Assembly (NCBI GenBank): GCA_001051155.2
Contig: JYIP02000004.1
Coordinates: forward strand, 311,576 to 375,575
Source: Chrysoporthe austroafricana
Lineage: Eukaryota > Ascomycota > Sordariomycetes > Diaporthales > Cryphonectriaceae
DNA length: 64,000 nt
Direction of reading: 5' to 3'
The notes under the pieces were generated by a model. That model worked only from the letters and a program-made list of their open reading frames with translations, searched no databases and was not told the origin of the DNA. Below, piece after piece: positions 1 through 11,781 of this stretch (position 1 is the stretch's first letter; the number at the start of each line of letters is the position of its first letter). Both the position numbers and the translations under genes were made by a program.

Positions 1-764
1 GCACAGCAGCAGATGAGGGATGACGACCCCGGGAAACAGCGTCCAAGCGCCCCTCTGGTCTCATTTGTTTCCGTGCCTCGCTGCAGACTGCGACAAGCGC
101 GACCGAGCCTCCCGTATCCAACCTCCAACCATACGCGACAGGGCTCATCGACAGCCTCATGGGCGCGACAGCACGGTAGCCAGGTAGGTTCTCGACAGCC
201 CACGACGCCCACGCCCGAGCCACGACGAACGCGCAGCGGCGACCGCGGCAGCCAGGTCCCAGACGCAGCCCGGCCCAACCCCTCGGTTTCTGCGGGCGCG
301 ACACGGGGGCGCGAGGTGCGGCCCCAGCCCAACCTCCTGAAGACTCAACGGCCACTGCGCATGATCCGCAGCGAACCCTCCAGGCGGCCCTCGGTCCTGA
401 CTGAAACAAGGCCAGCTTCTGACCGACCAACCCATCGCATCGCATCGCATCGCATCGCCGACAACCTCTGACGACCCTGTTTTCCTTTTCGTTTGCTCTC
501 AGTCTTTCTTTTCCTCTCTGCTGCATGCACCCATTCCGACACTGTTCACGCCCCACGATCCCTGGTATCGCCGTCACACCCCCTTTTCTCCTACTCCTTA
601 TCGACCCGAACAAGGCGCATCGCGACCAAGCGACCTTCTGCCGACGGTCCCTCCACACCCGCGCGGTATCGTTAACGAAAATCCACATGCGACGCTCTCA
701 CGAGTGACGGACCTCGTCACCGCCAACGAATTTCCTTGCTTTTCAGACCCACCACGCCGCCGCC
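1..764 (+). other. Upstream/leader region of the nudE-like gene
   Basis: No convincing gene is seen. The first 480 bases are GC-rich and low in complexity. Pyrimidine-rich tracts follow (about 480-600), as is common around fungal transcription starts. A strong 3' splice-like site (pyrimidine tract then TTTCAG, ending at 746) lies 18 bases before the start codon, suggesting that an intron in the 5' untranslated leader ends there. Its donor was not identified. Confidence 0.45.
433..457. repeat. CATCG microsatellite (5 copies)
   Basis: Five perfect tandem copies of the pentanucleotide CATCG lie upstream of the nudE-like gene. Visible directly in the sequence. Confidence 0.95.
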
Positions 765-2656
765 ATGTCCATCTCGGAACCCCCCTCGTCGCCGCTCGGC
801 GGAGAGGCGTCCCTCGAGGACCAGGTTGCGTGGTACAAATCGCAGTACGAGCAGCTCGAGACGGAGCTTACTGAGTTCAGGATCTCCAGCCAGGAGCTCG
901 AGGCGGAGCTGGAGAAGGACCTGGAGGCCTCGGAGCGGAGGGAGAACTCGCTTCGGGAGAAGGCCGAGGGCCTCAACTACGAAGTTGACGAGTGGAAGGT
1001 GCGCGCATGGCCCCTCATGCCCCAGACTTCACTGGTTCCGAGCAAACCCCCCCTGGCTGACTACCTTGTCCCCTGTAGAGGAAATACAAGGAGTCCAAGA
1101 CCGAGGCCAACGCCGCCCAGAACGCCTTGGAGAAGGAGATCACGACCTTGCGGGATACGAACCGCACGCTGCAACACAAGCTGCGCGACATAGAGGTCGT
1201 GAACGACGACTTCGAGCGACAGGCACGGCACACCACTTCCTCACTGGAGGACCTCGAGTCGAAGTATAATGCAGCTATCGAGCGGGCGGTCATGATGGAG
1301 GAGGAGATCAAGATCGGCGAGCAGGAGAGGGAGCAGCTCAGGATAGAGGCGCAGCGACTGCGGGAAGAACTCTCCGACCTGAAGATCGAGGCCGAGATAC
1401 TGCAGGACAAGCTGAAGAAACAGGAGGAGCGCCACCTGTCGACCATCTCCACCGACCCGTCCGTCCCGGGAAGCCCCATCTTCGACAGCAGCGCGATGTC
1501 GGGAACCAGCTCACCACTCATCACCACGCCGCCCGAAGCCTCCTCCGTATCCTCTTCGAAGACACCCGTCAACGAGCCGCCGTCTCCTCCCATGTCCGAT
1601 GCCTCTGCGCCTCCACCACTTCCCAAGACAAGGGTGCCACCGATCAAGACACCCGTGCCTGGGTCGAAGCCTAGGAGGTCCAGGCTACCGTCGATGGACG
1701 CCGGTGTCACGCCGAGGCCGCGGCTGTCGTCTTCTGCGTCATCGCGGCCACCAACCCGGTCTGCCACAAACTCGACGACGTCGTATGCCACCCTGGCGCC
1801 TCGGTCAAGTACCTCGCGGCCACCACCCGCTCGTGGTGGCGCGAGGGGCATACCCCAGTCTGCTTCACTTTCCCACATCCGATCACTTACTGCGCAGATG
1901 CAGCGTCTCGAGGCCCGTGTGCAGTCTGCTCGTTCCAAACTTCCTGCTCCCACCACAACACCGCCCCGTGCTTCGCCCCGACCGGATGCCCTCGAGACAG
2001 GCAGTGTTACGATACGGTCGCGCAGGAGGGGCCCTGGATCCGTTTCCTCGGTTTCAACAACTACGACAGCACCAGATGAGTTGATGCCCACCTCACTGGG
2101 GTTCAACAGGAGCGCCAACGGCAGGCACGTACCCCGCCTTAGTAGCTCGGGCGTCAGCAGGCTGTCGTTCGGCCCCCTACCCAACCGCGGACCTGTCGAC
2201 TCGGCGTCGGAGATGAGCCGACCCAGCAGCCGAGCGAGCACATCGAGCTACGCGCGACCGGTCAGCCGAGCCGAGGGGCTGTACGACAACATGATCGCAC
2301 CGCCCCGGCCGAGCAGCAGGGCAGGCACGGCGTACACGCCGCTGGGCAGACCGATCAGCCGCGCCAGCTTCGGCAACAGCTACCACGGGCACTCCATGAG
2401 TTACAGCACGGCGGAGGAGGAGGAGCCCGAGGAGAGGGAGAGGATCTACAGGACACCGAGCCGGCGCGGAACCCTGAGCCGACTGGACGGGGGCACGGGC
2501 ATTCCGACGCCGACTGGGATACCGGTGTCGGGATCCAGGCGGACGAGCGTTGCCAGCGCTACATCGCAGAGCTATCTCAGGAGGCCGAGCATCAGCACGA
2601 GGAAGGTGGTGAAGAAACCTTCGACGCAGTTTGGTGATCTGGGCGAGACCTACTAG
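765..2656 (+). CDS. nudE: NudE/RO11-like dynein regulator (nuclear distribution protein)
   Basis: Two exons, 765-998 and 1079-2656, with an 80-nt GT-AG intron between codons; predicted 603 residues. The start ATG at 765 has a good context (GCCGCC before it). Residues about 18-205 form an almost unbroken heptad-rich coiled coil ([19 protein letters not shown] at the start; EWKRKYKESK bridges the intron), the hallmark of the NudE/Ndel1/RO11 family, which binds LIS1 (NudF) and dynein and supports nuclear migration along microtubules. The remainder is a Ser/Pro/Arg-rich disordered tail with recurring short R-P-x-S-R-A motifs, typical of the fungal proteins. Function is assigned from family resemblance; the exact orthologue was not tested. 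The 5' leader probably also carries an intron. Confidence 0.88.
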
Positions 2657-3625
2657 GCCGGGACGAATGCCCGGCGAGGGGCGAGGCACGATGCCACAGG
2701 ACGAGATCGAACTGTGGCAAAGAGGGCGGGAGCGGCTGGGACTTGTTTGCCAGCATCCACTACTTATCTGAACATATTCTTTTCATTTGTCATCATACCC
2801 CATTTCTTTTGTCCAACGATACCGCAATCATGGCATGGCGTCGGATCTCACACGGGTGCAACGGGTTGGACGTGGCACTGGCATGGCACAGCATTGTTTC
2901 CGCAGGGACCTGTCCCTGCACTACAGAAGCTACAGAAGGAGTTGTTCGTGCGCTGCTCCGGGAGGGGTGGGGGGGGTGGAGAGCAGGCTGGGTCAGATTA
3001 GACTGCGTCGCTGATATCCGGTCTGGGCTCTCGGGGGTTAGACGAGATCGAGGGTGCGCATCGACACCTTGATAGCAACGAGTGTGAAAGCACAGAATGA
3101 GCTGGTGGGGGGGGCGCCATGTTGGGAGGTCTAACACCACTCGAACAGAGCAATATATACCTTCAGGTGTTTCGATGAGCTGTACCCGAGGCGTTACATT
3201 TGCCCCTACCTGACCTGTCCATTGTGCACCTGACATGCAAGTCGGCGGCATCGTAGTCATGCGCCTGGGTATGGTGATGCTGCACCATCCCCGCTGACTC
3301 AGCTGCCTCCCGATGTAGTGTAGCGCGCCTCCACGGTGCCGACCCGGCCCAATCCCCCGGCGACCCGGCCACAATTCCTCCGTTCTCCTTCCGTTTCGAC
3401 CTCTCGTCCGGCCTTCTTGGCTGCCATCTCGCCATTTGGGGGGCGCGCAGCCTGAGTGTAGTCTTCAAGAAGCGCGCACTGCAGCCCCTAACTGCTATTT
3501 GCATTCGCGAGGCCTGGTGGGGCAGGGTCCTGCCTACTTGGTACACGAAATTCTTAACCCGCTGGGAACTATGGATCGATGCTTTCTCAAGTGGTATTAC
3601 ACACCAGCTCCCGCGATACCCAACT
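2657..3625. other. Intergenic region between convergent nudE and P450 genes
   Basis: It holds the 3' ends of two convergent genes. Open frames here are short, overlapping on both strands and unlike any family I recognise, so I call no gene. Confidence 0.6.
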
Positions 3626-5532
3626 TCAAAGTAGCTTCAATTTCATCATCATCGCGTCCACCGGCTTACCGCTGATTTGGATCGTCTTGAAAGACACAGG
3701 TCAGTTGAGATCATGGTGGGGACACTGACAACTGTCACTTACAGAATACAGCTCGGACTTGACCTTGAAGCGACCCTTGTCATCTAACACTGGCTGGCCG
3801 TGCTGGTCCAGGTCAAACTCCCCAAGACCGACCTTGACAAACTCGTATCGGCGGGTGAGCATGGCAAGAATGATACGTGCCTCGATGCTTGCCAGCTCCT
3901 GGCCGATGCAATTCCTCGGCCCCCTCTCGAACGGCCTCCATGCGCTAGCCGGGTACCCGGGACCGTCATCAAGCCAACGCTCGGGGATGAAGTCCTCAGC
4001 CGTATCCCCAAACACAGCACGGTCACGACCCATGATATTGTGGTTCAGGTAGATCCAGTTGCCGTCAAGATTGTACTCCCCTTGCTTGGTGGACACTACG
4101 AAGCCTGTGCCGGGATATGACGTGCGGATGGAACCCGCCGGGGGATGCAGCCTCAGCACTTCCTTGATAACAGCAGAAATGTATGTCATACGGTGAACAA
4201 GCTCCTGGCCTCCGGGGGCCAGGAGCTTCTCGCGAACATTCCTATCAGCATGAGCATCTCTTGGCCCGAAAAGTCGATCCAGCTCGCTATGGACGGCGTC
4301 GAGAGTACGTGGTGTCCGCGAGAGCTCATAGATACTCCAGATGATCGTAGTGCTCGTGGTGTCGTGTCCTGCGAAGAGGAATGTCTTGAGCTGGTCACAC
4401 GTCTCTTCCATGATCTCGGGCGTAAGCACTTCGACGTCCGTCAGACTGAGCGCCAGCACGCTTCGGGACTTCCTGTTCGAAACCTCGCTACCAGCCGCAG
4501 ATCTCATCTCTTCAAAGTTGCGACGGACAATAGGCTTCAGGTTCTGCGAGATGCGGAGTCCGAGGCGATGCCGTTTCAGCCAAAGCCGGGGTGCAAGCCA
4601 CCATGGTAGCTGGAGCTTGTCATCTGCATATGCTTTTCAGGTTATCAGTATTGATTGCCAATAATTTCTAGCACTACATCTCGGGGGATATCATACTCAC
4701 TCTTTATCAGCTGTTTGACCATCACAATAAGCTGTCCCTGATGAATGGTATCCAGATGCTGTGCACTCATATCTTCTCCCATAGTCACGGCTCCAATAAT
4801 GTCAAAAGTCAGATTTGTTGTAGGCTGATCGAGGGGGAATGGAACCCCAGTGCTGGCATAATGGTCCAATATTTCTGTATAACGCTTGCATTTCTCGACG
4901 ATGATGGGCAAGAGAGTCATCAAATGTTGAGGCGCAAAGCCCGGATTGAACCTCCTGCGGACTTCCTTCCATTCTTCGTTCTGGAACATATTAGCACTCT
5001 CAACCGCTCACAACCAACTTGGTTGAGGTCCGGTCTTGCCTGTTTGCGCAGGACGGATTTAGGCCCAATCAAGCTGATGATAGGGTCTAGAGATGGAGAT
5101 TTCGGTGCGCTGTACTGGAAGAGTTTGGAAGGACGCGACACCTGTTCCGCGACTTCGTGGCTAGCAACTATGGCTATCGGGGGAACAACAGGCCAATTGT
5201 CCACCAGGAATACGTCGGGCTTCCCCAGAGCCTCGTGCATCTCGGCAAAGACGGCATCTATCATTTCTAGCGTCAGCCATCCTGCTATCCTCTCCTTACA
5301 AGGTAGGGGTCCAAGAGAGCGACTTGCCTGGGTGGCGATCCTGAGGGCCTCGCTTGATGAAGTCATTGAAGACTGCTAGATGACCCCAAAGAAGGGAAGA
5401 CGAAAGTTGTGGGAGGTGGGAATTCTGCTTGAACCGCCTGTGATACAGCTTGGTGTAGAGATAGGTCGTGGCGATAAGCACCGCGGTGACGGCGATGGCA
5501 TGGGTGGGGCTCATCAAGTGTGCCATTTCCAT
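3626..5532 (-). CDS. Cytochrome P450 monooxygenase, five exons, N-terminal membrane anchor
   Basis: Exons (minus strand order): 5532-5328, 5266-5040, 4980-4701, 4623-3743, 3685-3626; 550 residues. All phases close. The second in-frame ATG lies two codons further on. An N-terminal hydrophobic anchor (residues about 7-25) suggests an ER membrane protein. P450 signatures are complete: WKEVRRRFNPGF (C-helix region), I-helix AGHDTT, ExxR as KEVLR, the IPERW motif, and the haem loop FERGPRNCIG with Cys476 as thiolate ligand. The last exon supplies the usual KPVD...K...L ending. Introns 1 (5267-5327) and 2 (4981-5039) have no workable GT donor but fit CAG|GCAAG donors, so they appear to be GC-AG introns; introns 3 (4624-4700) and 4 (3686-3742) are GT-AG. 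The substrate cannot be read from the sequence. There is no biosynthetic backbone gene next to it. Confidence 0.9.
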
Positions 5533-6205
5533 CAGACCGCTTGAAAAAAATAAAAATAAAAAGAGGAGGCCGTCTGGGAGGGCATCAGACAAAGTCCTGA
5601 TTAGGGGGATGGAACCAAGGGGAAAAGAACTTATAAGGGGTGGGATGCTTTTACTTTTTCCGTCTTGCGTTGGGAGCAGCCATCAATACCGTACCGTCCC
5701 CAGTGTTGAATGTCCCATGCAGGCGTCCGGGGGGTGGGGGGGCTGCAGCGGCTGTCTGAATTGTGTATACTTGCTGGCCATGTACAAAGTATGGATGCTG
5801 ACAACGCTGCGAAAGTACCGGTACCAAGCTGCTGCTGAATCTTACGGAAACCCATCGGCGATCTGAGCCATTCCGGCAAGAGCTATTCAAATATTACACG
5901 TTGGTTGGACATGCAACCCAGCCACAGCCGAGCATAGTTGGAACAAAGCGTATTAAGAACCAACCGCACCTGGCCAGATGTCAGATCCGAACCTTCAATC
6001 CAGGCCCCGTCCAGACATCATTTTTGCGCTATCATCTTATTTCCAGGCATATGAATGGGGTTTTCCTTTTTCTTCTCTTCTGCGTCCAGTCTCATCTGCT
6101 GAGTCGAACTGGGCGACCGCAAGAAGAAAGGAATACCCGCGATCCGCGGACGAAGTTTCCCCATCGCTTCTCGGCGCGTTCAGTCTGGTTCTTACTGCTT
6201 GTACC
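5533..6205. other. Divergent upstream region of P450 and small ORF
   Basis: About 670 bases between two divergently oriented start codons, presumably promoter sequence for the P450 on the minus strand. An open frame continues upstream from the candidate small gene (from 5978), but its composition does not look protein-like and I treat it as leader. No other feature is supported. Confidence 0.4.
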
Positions 6206-6426
6206 ATGTTCTCAGATCTGTTTGACTCGTCCTACGTTTGGGCTTGGATACTGTCTAGACTTGTCATATGTAAGCTACGTTACGCCATACACTTAAGAGC
6301 AGCTACTGATAGCTCACCACAGCAGTGGTCTTGGCACTATTCTTCAAGCGCAGTGTGGTCTCCCTCAATGAATATGGCCGTGGATTGCCTACGCCGCTTG
6401 ATGGACTACCCAGCCATGAAGAATGA
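6206..6426 (+). CDS. Candidate small single-pass membrane protein (55 residues)
   Basis: Two exons, 6206-6269 and 6323-6426, joined across a 53-nt intron with a clean GTAAGC donor, a TACTGAT branch-like site and a CACAG acceptor. The product has one hydrophobic segment (about residues 10-29, VWAWILSRLV continuing to VVLALFF) followed by basic residues and a short soluble tail, NEYGRGLPTPLDGLPSHEE. Splicing turns an otherwise unremarkable stretch into a coherent membrane-protein-like peptide, which is the main argument for it being real. I do not recognise the family. The same frame is open upstream to 5978, so a longer first exon is possible. No transcript evidence is available here. Confidence 0.35.
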
Positions 6427-7606
6427 GGCGGATGAGGACAGTGAGACTTTTCTTGGTTGCAAGCCTGCAGATTCTCATACAATCACAAGGGGCTGGCTGA
6501 ATGTGTTAGTGGACCTATAAGTATCTACTCAGCATAGGCAGGATAGAAGAAAAAAAAAGAGGGGGGAGGGGAAACTTACCTCACCATGTTAACATTAGCA
6601 GGGCTCATGTAGGTGGGGACAGCGCAAACGATCCAACCACTTGGTATATCTTGGTCAATATGGGTCGCACGAGAAGTGAAATACCTTGTAAGGATGAGAG
6701 GTTGGCGGACGTGATCAAAGCGAGGAAAGAAAAATAGAAAGCGTCGGGTGCAAGGTAATTTGGCGAAGGATATCTGAGTTTCTAGTTACCCGCTTCACCC
6801 TCCTTTTCACTTCCCCCAGGTATCTAGTTTAATCAAACTAGAACATTAATACAACTCTGCTCTTGACGCACCATTTCAGAACCAAAACCCCTCCTAAGAC
6901 CGACATTGCAGGCCCAATTTACATGGCAATTGAGTCTCAAAATCCCGGTTCTCCACCCTTCAACTGATTAAATTCTTTGATATGTCAGAAGAAAAGTTTG
7001 CCAGCTTTTTGCATTCTCTCTCCGAAGATTTTGAAGACATTATCATGTTCTCGCCTTCAGACTCTAGTCTGACTTCTTCCTAATACGGAAAGGAGTTGAA
7101 TAAGCTGGAATGTTACTTCCGGCCTGTTGACCCTCGACAGCGGCTTGACTTGCCGAAATACTCTAGTCTGAGTGAGGCTGCTTCCTTACACCAGACTGAA
7201 GTGGGGTGTGGACACTCATCACGGATTGGCTTGGTCTAGTTTGAGTATAGATTCAGTTGGCGCAGGGGGTATACAGACCAATCTGGGTATCAACCAACCT
7301 GCATCTTGAATGTTACGATGGGGGCTGTTAGCTGCCCACCCAACAAGCTTGATGATGGTCAGCAGAGGCTGGCGCATATTTGTTGCTTTTAAGAGTTTGC
7401 TTTACGGAAAGCTATTTTACCGCTGTCTTCGGTGGCGCATTTTATGCGATAACTAAATTAAATGCATATCAGTCTGCCCCGCCGTTCCTCGAGTTTGATG
7501 CTAACCACTTCATAAGTCCATGGCTTACTGCCTGCTGAAATTCTTATTCCCCTTCGTCACTCTTGCTGCTATACTTTCCGCTATTGGACTCAGGTCATTA
7601 GCAATT
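6427..7606. other. Intergenic, AT-richer, no gene seen
   Basis: About 1.2 kb with stops in all frames and no recognisable protein family. It includes the upstream region of the rhodopsin-domain gene. An in-frame extension of that gene to an ATG at 7520 exists but is less likely to be translated. Confidence 0.5.
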
Positions 7607-9602
7607 ATGAGCGGCTACAATCCTAGTGAGATTCCGCTTGAGAGCGCACCCCCAGGACAGACCAACGACCTCATCAATGCACCGTCTCGGGTTTGGATAC
7701 CCCGACTTTCCATTTACACAACACTTCCAGTGGCGATTGCCTTCCTTGTCATGCGTCTCTATGTTCGTCTGCGATCTAAGATGGCGTTGGGCTGGGATGA
7801 TTGTGAGAATCTTTCTCATTTGCCTTTGGTGTTTATATGCTAATCATTTTTTAAGACCTTTCTACGTGCTCCGTGGTAAGATAACCTCTCTTCTCTCCCG
7901 TACATCACATGTTGTACATCACACATAAAGGTTGAGGTCGATGATTCGTACTGACATTCTCTTATAATAGCTTGCAAGTGCTGGGTTCTGTGGAGTGATG
8001 TTGGCAAATGGTCCGCTCCAGTACCTCCCTTAATTATGCATGGACATTTATACTTGCCGGCACAAACACTTACCTTGACTTAGTTCTTGATGACATGGAC
8101 GGACGGCACTATTTGGACATACCACTCAGTGCTATCACTCCGAGAATTTTACAGGTAGTTAATTCGTTTTTCTATTCCTTGAAAATCACGCACGTGGGAG
8201 GCGTTATTGGTTGACTGTTACACGGACACCCAAGGGGTGCCCTGAGCCAGGAACAATACAAGGCATTGCGAGCCAAGCGCCGTTGGGCCTCCATACCCCG
8301 CCCAACGGCAGGAAGAAAGGCACCCAACTGCATAAGAAGGAGGCTGGGAAAATGGATGCCTGAGGCAGACGTCGGGAACGCAGGTCTATAAGTACGACGC
8401 GAACAAGCCCGTCGGATCAAGGAAGAACCTGGTTCCTCAAGCACTCCTTAGAACACCTTAACAGTTATCGTTAAATGAAGACCCCTTCCAAGCCCTGTAC
8501 CAAGCCCTTGTAACATTGACTCTCTAGCAGGAAACTTCAGCTATTACAGCAGTGTACTGCTGTGCCTCCATGCTCGTCAAACTATCTCTCTGCGTCTTTT
8601 TCCGACGCATATTCCTCCCATCCCGCACTACCAACATCCTGACATTGTTCGGTATCATTTTGACCGCCGCCTCGTATACCGCCTTCTTCATTGCGTGGAT
8701 TTACTACAGCGTGCCTCATTCAGGCGAATCTTGGACCGACGTCGCCTTCTCTACGAGGGCGGAAGTGGAGACACCGAAACTCAGTATCGGACTGGGCGCC
8801 GTGGGCGTCTTCACCGATTTCTATATCATTGTGATACCCCTGCTGGCCATCTCTGGACTGAATATGTCCAGGGCCCGAAAAGTTGGTGTTTCGGCACTCT
8901 TCGCGACCGGCTTATTGTATGCAACGTCCTCCTGCGTGCTCTTTCCAAATAGCTCACTAAGGACAGACGAATTAGAACTAATCTGCTTACTATCCAGAGC
9001 CTGCAGCTTTTCGATAGCAAGTCTGGCCTCGCGCCTTGCTAACTATCGCGCAACTATTATATATGATCGACCCGACCCCTTGTGGACCTCCATGTCAGCC
9101 TATGGATTAGCGTAAGTACCAAAAAAGGGACCGCGTTCTCCATGTGCCTTCTACTCTGACCACGTTGTTGTTGAAGGGTTGCCGAGCTTAATCTGGGTAT
9201 TGTTTGTGCTTGTGTGCCGCCCGCCTTTCCTTTATTCAAGGGATTGGCCAAGAAGTCAAGTTCCGGTTGGTCTTCTTGGAGAAAATACCGCCTCAGATAT
9301 AAAAGCCTTCGAAATCCCTGCAAGAGACCACCAAGGGAGAAGTCGACATCTCGGCGACAGAGCGGGGACTGCCAAAAGTGCCCAGTGTTTCCATGAGAAT
9401 TCCACTGCCCTTCGCCCATCGCTCCAAGAATGGATCCAGGGGAGAGAGATTGCAGGGTGGCATCACCGTAACCCATGACACTGACATCGAGATGGCCCCT
9501 TACACCGAGCTTCGATCGGCTGATATGGCAAGCATGTGCCACTCATGCGTGTATGAACATGGTTCGCAGCGAAACCTAGTGGGTATTCTGGGGAATGCAT
9601 AG
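7607..9602 (+). CDS. Rhodopsin-domain (Pth11-like) integral membrane protein, frame broken near 3' end
   Basis: Exons 7607-7802, 7856-7875, 7971-8010, 8084-8154, 8531-8916, 8998-9111, 9177-9602. The start MSGYNPSEIPLESAPPGQ and the motifs RPLR-type loop, GRHYLDIPLSAITPRILQ, VKLSLCVFFRRIF, GLLACSFSIASLASRL and VAELNLGIVCACVPPAFPLFK are the landmarks of the fungal seven-helix rhodopsin-domain family often linked to surface sensing. Exon 2 is only 20 nt; the third intron (8011-8083) has a weak GTCCGC donor; intron 4 (8155-8530) is unusually long at 376 nt. In the last exon the family reading stops at 9396 (348 residues), but a second frame resumes the typical tail (GGITVTHDTDIEMAPYTEL) to a stop at 9602. 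One extra base in the A-run at 9301-9304 would join them (417 residues). It may be a sequence error, a missed intron or a decaying gene. Confidence 0.72.
8279..8309. repeat. Perfect 9-bp inverted repeat inside the long intron
   Basis: GCCGTTGGG and CCCAACGGC are separated by 13 bases and can form a hairpin. It sits inside the 376-nt intron of the rhodopsin-domain gene, in sequence that is more GC-rich than the flanks. Confidence 0.85.
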
Positions 9603-10779
9603 TTGATGTAGTCTGGTTTATGGGAAAGGTTCTATTGTTGACTAACTTTTGGAAATAGTCAAGAGCCTACACAGATAAAATCAAAGTTTCCAGAGTCGAC
9701 GAGAATCTGGCTCAAGGTGACTGGCAGCTCACAGTCTCGTCCCCACCCAGTCTTACTGATTGTACGACGTCAATACAGTAATGCCATAAATTGGCCGATT
9801 CAAAGTCTCTCAGATATCAGATTAGCGCGTAAATACGATTCGTTTCCGCAAGACAGCAGCGGGTCAAGACACAGTAATCTTGTCTGCCCTTGTAGTACAC
9901 AAAAGAAAATCGTTAAAGTCGTGTCTGTACTCGAGTCAAGACGGAGTTAGTTCCTTTTTGAAGAAGGGATCCTAAGAGCTACTGTAGTACGCACATGCGT
10001 GGAAGGCCGTATTGCATGGCTCCGGGGGGGCCTCGACACTGGAGTCGAATACATGAACAGAGCTGCAGGGAGCTTGTACAAGGTATGATCAATGCTACTG
10101 TGGCCAAGTAGGGCGAATCCGGTGCCAGGTAAATTATGGCGCGTTGGTTGAGGCATCCAACAAGCTAGGGCAACTAGCTTTCAGCACAAACAAATAGCCC
10201 CCAAAACACAGTCGTGAACAGGCACCCATAAAAATGAAGGAAAAAGAAAAGGAAAAAAAAAAGGGGGGGGGGAACCCCGATATGTAGAAACAAGTTGAGT
10301 TTTATTACAAGAATGCTTCAAGGTGGATTGCGAACTATTGACTGGAAAGCTATATGACAACTGACAATATCCTTACGCTAGGCGGCGTCAAAGGTGCGTC
10401 CGTAATATCACCTTACCACTAGGACTAGGGATGACACTAATCTAGCTGACAGCTTTGATCGCTGGGAAGCAGCGCATAGTTATAACTGCAGTTTGAACTG
10501 CTGCACTATGCCATCCACGCTGCTAGTGTGATTACAGCCCCGGTCGCCATCCTGTTTATCATGAACGTGGGCCAGCGGTCCCTTCCACGAGCAAGCAGGT
10601 CCCGCGGCAGGGCCCCGACATCCGAGGCTTCCTGTGACGAGGCATGCAGGACAATAGAAGTATCGTACCGAGCAGGAAAAATGCGGCGCGTTCCAGCCCG
10701 AGCCACAGCACCGACATCCGGGTCGTATCGTGGGCTCGTCTCGCTGCGCGGAGAGGGCATGTGGCAGGCGGGCTGAGGC

Positions 10780-10797
10780 GGCAGCAGCAGCAGCAGC
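10780..10797. repeat. GCA/CAG trinucleotide microsatellite
   Basis: About six tandem CAG units in the GC-rich non-coding region upstream of ACC1. A second short trinucleotide run (TAG repeats) lies near 10962-10976. Confidence 0.9.
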
Positions 10798-11760
10798 CTA
10801 TTCAGGCAAGCGCCTCGAAGGCTGGATGGAAGGGTGAGACGAGGCTGACGGCGCTCGCGCACCCACCCAGACTAGAGTGCCCGGCCGGCCCACCGGCGAT
10901 GTAACGCCCGATCGGGATTCGAAGGGGGACGGGTGCTCTGTGCTGTAGCAGTAGTACCATAGTAGTAGTAGTAGGCGGGAGGAGCGCGCACGATCGCACG
11001 GTTCAGGATCTGGGTAGTATGCCAGGGGTGGGGGTGGGAGCCCGGGCGGCGGGCGGGCTTGAGGCCTGGGTAGGAGTTTCACGTAATGTAGTGCTGGGGA
11101 TATGGGGTGGGTATTGTTTGCCCTGGGGGTCCTTTGATCTAGGCTGGGCGACGTGCGGTGTAGTGTAGTATGTGGTGGGTAGGGGCTTTTCTTTCTTTCT
11201 TTTTTCTTCGGAGGGGGGATGATGGCAGTAAGTGGTGATCAAGATCGTGGCATGCACGTGGCCCCCACAGCACAGATGAGCGCCGGCGGGCTCAGCGTCA
11301 TAGCAGGTCCCGGCGCTTCGCGATCCCCGGGCGGGGAGGAGCTGCGAAGGACAAGTCGCGGTGGGGATGCTTAAGGCTGAGACCAGAGATAATCTAGATA
11401 GGCCAGGTTGTGAGACTGCTGCTAGTATCCACCTGCGCCTTGGCTCTAGCTCGGGCAGCCAGACGCCGGAGCACCCCCCGTCACCAACAAACGCTTTTTT
11501 TCCTTCCTCGGGGAGGCGTATATCCGCGGGCGCAGATCCCAATACCATTGGATGCGTCTCTGATCCGGCGGCTGACTGCCGGGGTTGTCTCGAACATGCA
11601 GTACGTACATGTGTGTGCCATGTGCTCGTATCGAAGCGAATGTCCCGAGATTCACCGAAGGCTGCGGTGCGCTGACGACAAGATAGACACACACAGCGTC
11701 GCAGCCAAGGCTAGCCCTGCCTGCCGAGAAGGAAGACAGGGAGGGAGTGTGTGTCAGAAA

Positions 11761-11781
11761 GAGAGAGAGAGAGAGAGAGAG
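11761..11781. repeat. GA dinucleotide microsatellite
   Basis: About ten uninterrupted GA units, followed by further purine-rich sequence, in non-coding DNA. Confidence 0.95.

Noticed and set aside
1015..2241. Long open frame (408 codons) on the minus strand opposite nudE
   Set aside because: It is the antisense shadow of the GC-rich Ser/Pro-rich tail of the NudE-like protein; the plus-strand coiled coil and intron are far better supported.
10798..11692. Overlapping minus-strand frames with Pro/Arg-rich products
   Set aside because: Low-complexity translation of GC-rich non-coding DNA; several frames are open at once and none resembles a protein family.
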